From positions 1 to 7,078 of the forward strand of contig JAFZPS010000014.1 of the NCBI GenBank assembly GCA_017550205.1: 7,078 nt of DNA, read 5' to 3'. Position 1 is the stretch's first letter, and every line of letters begins with the position of its first letter. The DNA comes from Bacilli bacterium. Lineage in GTDB: Bacteria; Bacillota_I; Bacilli_A; RF39; UBA660. The translations under genes were made by a program, and so were the position numbers. Below the pieces are notes generated by a model that was not told where the DNA came from, did not search any database, and was given only the letters and a program-made list of their open reading frames with translations. Positions 1-3,735 of the stretch are shown here, one piece after another.

Positions 1-15
1 GGTAATTTTAAATTG

Positions 16-32
16 TAAGCATGATATGCTTA
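16..32 (+). promoter_or_regulatory. Inverted repeat in the leader of hup
   Basis: A perfect 7-bp inverted repeat (TAAGCAT / ATGCTTA) with a 3-base GAT loop lies 8 bases before the hup ribosome binding site. No T-run follows it, so it is not a rho-independent terminator. A loose -10-like TAATTT sits at 3-8; if that is the promoter, transcription would begin near 15 and the hairpin would form the very 5' end of the mRNA, where stem-loops can stabilise transcripts in Bacillota. A protein-binding operator is the alternative. The repeat is seen directly; the role is inferred. Confidence 0.35.
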
Positions 33-40
33 ATTTACAT

Positions 41-47
41 AGGGAGG
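41..47 (+). promoter_or_regulatory. Ribosome binding site of hup
   Basis: AGGGAGG lies 8 bases before the ATG at 56. It fixes that ATG as the start and rules out the in-frame ATG at 26, which would place the Shine-Dalgarno inside the coding region and add ten residues absent from HU proteins. Confidence 0.85.
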
Positions 48-55
48 TAAATAAA

Positions 56-328
56 ATGAAAAAAGTTGAATTAGTAGAAGCTGTTGCTAAAGAAACAGGA
101 TTAACTAAAGCTGACTCTACTAGAGCAATCGATGCAACATTTGGTGCAATCACAAAAGCATTAGTAAAAGGAGATAAAGTTCCACTAGTTGGTTTCGGAA
201 CATTTGGTGTTTCAAAAAGAGCTGCTAGAGAAGGACGTAATCCAAGAACTGGTGCTACAGTTAAAATCGCTGCTAGAAAGGCTGTTACTTTCAAAGCAGG
301 AAGCGCTTTAAAAGACGCTGTAAACTAA
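56..328 (+). CDS. hup: HU family DNA-binding protein
   Basis: This is a 90-residue histone-like HU protein, the usual length for the family. HU works as a homodimer that bends and compacts DNA in the nucleoid and assists replication, repair and recombination. The N-terminal helical dimerisation part (about 1-40) is followed by the conserved GFGTF turn (46-50) and the beta-arm tip GRNPRTG (60-66), whose proline 63 intercalates between base pairs in known HU structures. The C-terminus ends in the typical ALKDAVN. The start at 56 is set by a strong AGGGAGG. The gene uses a more mixed codon set (GCT, ATC, TTC) than the AT-saturated genes downstream, as expected for a highly expressed protein. It stands alone, closed by its own terminator. 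IHF is unlikely in this kind of genome and the sequence is HU-like throughout. Confidence 0.97.
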   Translation: MKKVELVEAVAKETGLTKADSTRAIDATFGAITKALVKGDKVPLVGFGTFGVSKRAAREGRNPRTGATVKIAARKAVTFKAGSALKDAVN

Positions 329-341
329 TTATAGTTAATTA

Positions 342-369
342 AAAAGAACCGTTAGGTTCTTTTATTTTT
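342..369 (+). terminator. Rho-independent terminator of hup
   Basis: A 9-bp stem (AAAAGAACC 342-350 with GGTTCTTTT 355-363) and a GTTA loop are followed by further T-rich sequence to 369. It starts 13 bases after the hup stop codon. It should isolate the strongly expressed hup from cca. Confidence 0.88.
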
Positions 370-370
370 A

Positions 371-379
371 TGGTATACT
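371..379 (+). promoter_or_regulatory. Extended -10 promoter of cca
   Basis: TGGTATACT is an extended -10 element (TGN plus TATACT at 374-379). No good -35 is visible at the 17-base spacing, where the sequence is GTTAGG within the terminator hairpin; the TGN extension would compensate. Predicted transcription start is near 386, giving a leader of only about 14 bases before the TTG start. Confidence 0.6.
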
Positions 380-388
380 ATTAATGGT

Positions 389-395
389 AGGTGAT
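389..395 (+). promoter_or_regulatory. Ribosome binding site of cca
   Basis: AGGTGAT matches the 16S anti-Shine-Dalgarno. AGG at 389-391 is 8 bases before the TTG at 400. The in-frame GTG at 391 lies inside this site and has no properly spaced site of its own. Confidence 0.65.
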
Positions 396-399
396 TGTT

Positions 400-1503
400 T
401 TGCTTAATAATGCATTAAAACTACTTAAAGATATTGATAATAAAGGATTTGTATCCTATATAGTTGGTGGATTTGTTAGAGATTATTTATTAGGAATAGA
501 ATCTAATGATATAGATATATGTACTAATGCTACACCAAAAGATATAAAAGAAATATTCAAAGATAAATGTTTACCTAGTGAAGACTATGGATCTGTTACT
601 GTTCAAATTAAAGGTGTAAATTATGAAATTACTACATTTAGACAAGAAATAGGTTATAGTGATAATAGACATCCTAATGAGATTAAGTATATTGATAATT
701 TAGAAGATGATTTATTAAGAAGAGATTTTACTATTAATACGATATGTATGGATAAAGATGGTTATATAATAGATCATTTAGGAGGAAAAAAGGATTTAGA
801 TGATAAGATTATAAGAACTGTTGGGAATAGTTTAGATAAGTTTAATGAAGATTCTTTAAGAATACTTAGAGCTCTTAGATTTGCGACTATTTTAAATTTT
901 GAATTAGATGAAGAATTATGTGAGGCTATAAAGAAAACTAAGAGTTCATTATATGATTTATCTTATTCTAGAAAAAAGAGTGAATTAGATAAGATATTTA
1001 CTAGTCCTAATTTTAAAAAAGGTATTAAATTATTGCTTGATTTAGGGTTAGATAAAGAATTAGAAATACCTAATTTATATAAGGTATTAGAAACTGATGT
1101 TACTAGTTCTATTGGTATATGGAGTGTATTAGATGTAGGGGATAAATATCCTTTTAATAGAAATGAAATGGATTTAATAGAGGGTGTTAATAAAGTAGTA
1201 GGACTTGATAATTTAAATCCTAGTGTTTTATATAAATATGGTTTATATGTTAATAGTGTAGCAGGTAAGATTAAGAAAGATGATATAAAGAAGATAACTG
1301 AAACATATAATAATCTTGTTATTAAGAGTAGAAAAGAGATAAATATTACGGCAGAAGAGATAATGGCTATATTAGATAAAGAGCCTGGTGAATACTTAAA
1401 AGAAATTTTTGATGATATTGAAGAAGAAATATTATATAATAGATTAGAGAATGATAAGATTAGTATATCTGAGTATATTAAAAATAAATATTCTAAGAGG
1501 TGA
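400..1503 (+). CDS. cca: CCA tRNA nucleotidyltransferase (class II)
   Basis: The enzyme adds or repairs the 3'-terminal CCA of tRNAs from CTP and ATP without a nucleic acid template. From the TTG at 400 it is 367 residues, somewhat shorter than the roughly 400 of Bacillus CCA enzymes. Visible motifs are GGFVRD (23-28), the metal-binding pair D37-I-D39, a likely third carboxylate at E76 (YEITTFR), RRDFTIN (107-113) for ribose recognition, the flexible GG-DL region (128-133) and EDSLR (150-154), the EDxxR nucleotide template. No HD domain follows, only the helical body and tail. The usual ER of the following 'ER..EL' helix reads S190-R191 here. GTG at 391 is a possible alternative start, adding three residues, but it has no spaced Shine-Dalgarno. 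The TGA stop overlaps the ribosome binding site of the next gene, so the two are probably cotranscribed and coupled. Confidence 0.93.
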   Translation: MLNNALKLLKDIDNKGFVSYIVGGFVRDYLLGIESNDIDICTNATPKDIKEIFKDKCLPSEDYGSVTVQIKGVNYEITTFRQEIGYSDNRHPNEIKYIDNLEDDLLRRDFTINTICMDKDGYIIDHLGGKKDLDDKIIRTVGNSLDKFNEDSLRILRALRFATILNFELDEELCEAIKKTKSSLYDLSYSRKKSELDKIFTSPNFKKGIKLLLDLGLDKELEIPNLYKVLETDVTSSIGIWSVLDVGDKYPFNRNEMDLIEGVNKVVGLDNLNPSVLYKYGLYVNSVAGKIKKDDIKKITETYNNLVIKSRKEINITAEEIMAILDKEPGEYLKEIFDDIEEEILYNRLENDKISISEYIKNKYSKR

Positions 1504-1507
1504 TTAT

Positions 1508-2380
1508 ATGAAGAAATTTGTATTTTTATTGATGTTATTACTATTCCCTCTTTGTGTAAATGCAGAAAGTTATAATACTAAGGTCTTAATAGATGCTAAT
1601 ACTAAGGTTAGTGTTATTTCAGAAAAATTTGAATATAATAATTTTATTTATAATACTAAGGTTGATGAAAAAGGATATAGTTTAATTTCTTTTGAATCTA
1701 TAAAGAATAATACTGTTAGTAAGACACCAGTTAGTATTAATTTATTATTATTTGGGGAAGATAGTAAAAATATTGGATTTGTTGCTTATTGTAGTGATAA
1801 AGATTTAGATAGTAATTATTCTGGATATAAATTAAGTGGTAATAGTAGTGCACCTTTTTCTATTAGTGTAGGACCTAAATACTTTGTAGAAGGTAAAAGT
1901 GCTAGTGATGTTAAATATATTGCTGTATTAGATGATAATAAATATTGTCAAATAGGTGGATATGATAAATATAGTGGATTAACTTTAGATGAGATAGTTA
2001 ATGGTGTGAGTAATAATAAAAAAGTTAGTGGTGTTCAAAAGTTAATTATTGAGATACAAGAGAAGGGTTTACTTCCTATTATTATAATCACATTAGTAGG
2101 TATAGCTGGTTTAGTAATACTTATAATGGTTATTAGTGTACTTGCTAAAAAATCTAAAGAAAGAAGAATTGCTAAGGCTGCTGAAGTAAATATTGATGTT
2201 CCTATGGAAGAAACTGTTGATTTAAACTATGATAAAGTAGATAATGAGACTTATGAGAGTGAAGAAGTTGTTTCTATGGGTGAAGTTGATAATACTGTAG
2301 AAGATAATAATAATAGTGTAGAAGAAAATACTGAAAATAGAGAAGAGGATGAAGAAGACTTAACAAAGTACTTTAATTAA
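1508..2380 (+). CDS. Unrecognised secreted-domain membrane protein, single-pass
   Basis: I do not recognise this 290-residue protein. It has a signal peptide (1-19: KK, a leucine-rich core, then V-N-A before E20, a good signal peptidase I site; C16 is not in a lipobox). An extracellular part of about 170 residues, rich in beta-prone, Ser, Asn and Tyr stretches, has just two cysteines (C95, C147) that could form a disulfide. One membrane helix (about 188-212) is followed by a basic stop-transfer patch (KKSKERR, 214-220) and a cytoplasmic tail that is strongly acidic from 226 and ends in DLTKYFN. Predicted topology is outside N-terminus, inside C-terminus. ATG 1508 is chosen because AAGAGGTGAT (1495-1504) precedes it and the signal peptide begins there; an ATG at 1451 would run through the cca coding end. 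It is 4 bases downstream of cca and 51 before dnaD. Adaptor, receptor or wall-associated roles are all possible; none is shown. Confidence 0.8.
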   Translation: MKKFVFLLMLLLFPLCVNAESYNTKVLIDANTKVSVISEKFEYNNFIYNTKVDEKGYSLISFESIKNNTVSKTPVSINLLLFGEDSKNIGFVAYCSDKDLDSNYSGYKLSGNSSAPFSISVGPKYFVEGKSASDVKYIAVLDDNKYCQIGGYDKYSGLTLDEIVNGVSNNKKVSGVQKLIIEIQEKGLLPIIIITLVGIAGLVILIMVISVLAKKSKERRIAKAAEVNIDVPMEETVDLNYDKVDNETYESEEVVSMGEVDNTVEDNNNSVEENTENREEDEEDLTKYFN

Positions 2381-2400
2381 TTCTCTTTTTTTTTAATATG

Positions 2401-2412
2401 TGTTATTATAAT
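2401..2412 (+). promoter_or_regulatory. Possible promoter of dnaD-nth
   Basis: Two overlapping -10 candidates are visible: TATAAT at 2407-2412, and TATTAT at 2404-2409 with a TGN extension at 2401-2403. No -35 resembling TTGACA is present; the upstream bases are a T-run. Because the surrounding sequence is nearly all A and T, a chance match is possible, and dnaD could equally be read through from cca. Confidence 0.35.
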
Positions 2413-2431
2413 TAATTAAGGAGATGATAAT

Positions 2432-3106
2432 ATGAAAAATTCCAAATTAATAGATATTTTTAAGAATGGAAATATTGTTGTACCTTTGTATTTACTTAAA
2501 AATTATAAAGAATTGAATATTAAAATAGATGAATTTATATTTTTAATGTATTTATATAATTTAGGAGATAAGTTTTTATTTGATCCTAATAAGTTTTCTA
2601 ATGATTTAGGTATTGATACTACTAGTATAATGAATTATATAGGAATACTTTCTGATAAGAATTTAATTAGAGTGGAAGTTTTAAAGAATGATAAGAATGT
2701 TATGGAAGAAATTGTTTCTTTAGATAATTTTTATAATAAAATAACTTGTTTAACTATAGGGGAAGTTACTAAAGAAATGGATAATAAAGATTCTAATATA
2801 TTTGAACTTATAGAAAAAGAATTTGGTAGGACTTTAAATTCTAATGAGTATGAGATTATTAAAGCTTGGTTAGATAATAATTATAATGAAGAATTAATTA
2901 AAGAAGCTTTAAAAGAAGCTACACGTAATAATGTTAGTAATATAAGATATATTGATAAGATTTTATATGAATGGGGTAAGAAAGATATTAATACATTAGA
3001 AGATTTAAAGAAAATGAAAAATAAACATAATGAAAAAGAAGAGAAGGATGTTGAAATAGATACTGAGATATTTGATTGGGATTGGTTAAATGAAGAAGAC
3101 GAATAG
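2432..3106 (+). CDS. dnaD: Replication initiation/restart protein DnaD
   Basis: DnaD helps load the replicative helicase at oriC and at restart sites together with DnaA or PriA, DnaB and DnaI in Bacillota. The 224-residue length is close to the B. subtilis protein. Residues about 1-105 form the N-terminal winged-helix oligomerisation domain (DDBH1). Residues about 122-193 match the DnaB_2/DDBH2 domain, including EFGRTLNSNEYEII (130-143) and the signature YxxxIxxxW at Y173, I177 and W181, linked to DNA binding in the family. A charged Lys/Glu linker leads to a C-terminal FDWDWLNEEDE, an aromatic-acidic tail like the 'Y-x-W-L' ending seen in DnaD relatives. The start is preceded by AAGGAGATGAT (2418-2428) with 8 bases from GGAG to ATG. 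It overlaps nth by 17 bases. A single copy of each domain fits DnaD better than DnaB. Confidence 0.93.
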   Translation: MKNSKLIDIFKNGNIVVPLYLLKNYKELNIKIDEFIFLMYLYNLGDKFLFDPNKFSNDLGIDTTSIMNYIGILSDKNLIRVEVLKNDKNVMEEIVSLDNFYNKITCLTIGEVTKEMDNKDSNIFELIEKEFGRTLNSNEYEIIKAWLDNNYNEELIKEALKEATRNNVSNIRYIDKILYEWGKKDINTLEDLKKMKNKHNEKEEKDVEIDTEIFDWDWLNEEDE

Positions 3107-3722
3107 TATTGATTTATATCTTGATGAGTTATTTTCTAATCCTAAGTGTGAACTTAATTATAATAATGATTATGAGTTATTAATAGCTATTGTTTTAAGT
3201 GCTCAAAGTACTGATAAAAGGGTTAATACTGTTACTCCTATAATATTTAGTAAGTATAATAGCCTTAAAGCATTAAAAAAAGCCTGTTTAGAGGATTTAG
3301 AGAGTATTATTAGACCAGTTGGGTCTTTTAGAAAAAAAGCTTCTTATATAAAGAATATAGCTATTATATTAGATGAATCTTATAATGGGGTAGTTCCAAA
3401 GAATAGGGATGAATTAATTAAATTACCTGGAGTAGGTAGAAAGACAGCTAATGTGTTTTTAAGTGAGTTTTATAATATACCTTGTATAGCTGTGGATACT
3501 CATGTGGAAAGGGTTTCTAAGAGACTTAAATTAGCTTCTAAGAATGATGATCCTTTAAAGATAGAGAAGAAGCTTGAAAAGTATTTTTCTAAAGAGGATT
3601 GGGCTAAGAGACATCTACAATTAGTATTATTTGGAAGGTATTATTGTAAGGCAATTAAACCAGAGTGTAATACTTGTAAGTTAAAAGACATTTGTATAGA
3701 AAAAAATAAACGAGTAAGTTAA
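3090..3722 (+). CDS. nth: Endonuclease III (DNA glycosylase/AP lyase)
   Basis: Nth removes oxidised pyrimidines from DNA and nicks the resulting abasic site by beta-elimination in base-excision repair. The 210-residue protein has the helix-hairpin-helix LPGVGRKTA (112-120) with catalytic lysine K118 and the catalytic aspartate D136 in AVDTHVERV (134-142). The [4Fe-4S] ligands C186, C193, C196 and C202 are spaced C-x6-C-x2-C-x5-C exactly as in endonuclease III. MutY is excluded by the catalytic lysine and by the absence of a C-terminal NUDIX-like domain. The ATG at 3090 lies within dnaD and has no clear Shine-Dalgarno; no alternative start fits before the conserved part, so translation probably depends on ribosomes finishing dnaD. 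Its last codons (Arg-Val-Ser-stop) form the left arm of the terminator shared with the convergent ponA. Confidence 0.96.
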   Translation: MKKTNSIDLYLDELFSNPKCELNYNNDYELLIAIVLSAQSTDKRVNTVTPIIFSKYNSLKALKKACLEDLESIIRPVGSFRKKASYIKNIAIILDESYNGVVPKNRDELIKLPGVGRKTANVFLSEFYNIPCIAVDTHVERVSKRLKLASKNDDPLKIEKKLEKYFSKEDWAKRHLQLVLFGRYYCKAIKPECNTCKLKDICIEKNKRVS

Positions 3723-3735
3723 TCTTACTCGTTTT
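3708..3735. terminator. Bidirectional terminator between nth and ponA
   Basis: AAACGAGTAAG (3708-3718) pairs with CTTACTCGTTT (3724-3734), an 11-bp perfect stem with a 5-base TTAAT loop. Reading plus, the right arm ends in TTTT and T-rich sequence follows; reading minus, the other arm ends in TTT followed by ATTTTTT. Both strands therefore have the stem-plus-U-run form of a rho-independent terminator. The hairpin contains the stop codons of both convergent genes: nth TAA at 3720-3722 and ponA TAA at 3727-3725. Confidence 0.85.

Noticed and set aside
21..50. Nine-codon upstream reading frame (ATG 21 to TAA 50) ending at the hup ribosome binding site
   Set aside because: It has no Shine-Dalgarno and may be chance in AT-rich DNA; nothing supports translation.
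26..55. Upstream in-frame ATG extending HU to 100 residues
   Set aside because: The strong AGGGAGG at 41-47 would fall inside the gene, the added residues do not resemble HU, and the 90-residue form is the family length.
1501..1503. Possible use of TGA as tryptophan (mycoplasma code)
   Set aside because: All conserved tryptophans seen are TGG, and TGA at 1501 terminates cca exactly at the next gene's ribosome binding site.
2365..2394. Terminator between the membrane protein gene and dnaD
   Set aside because: The T-run at 2386-2394 follows AAAGTACTTT, a palindrome with no loop; I find no stable stem next to the T-run.
2373..2419. Repeated TTAATTAA in the gaps (2373-2380, 2412-2419, also 335-342)
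   Set aside because: The same octamer also occurs inside coding regions and is expected by chance at this base composition.
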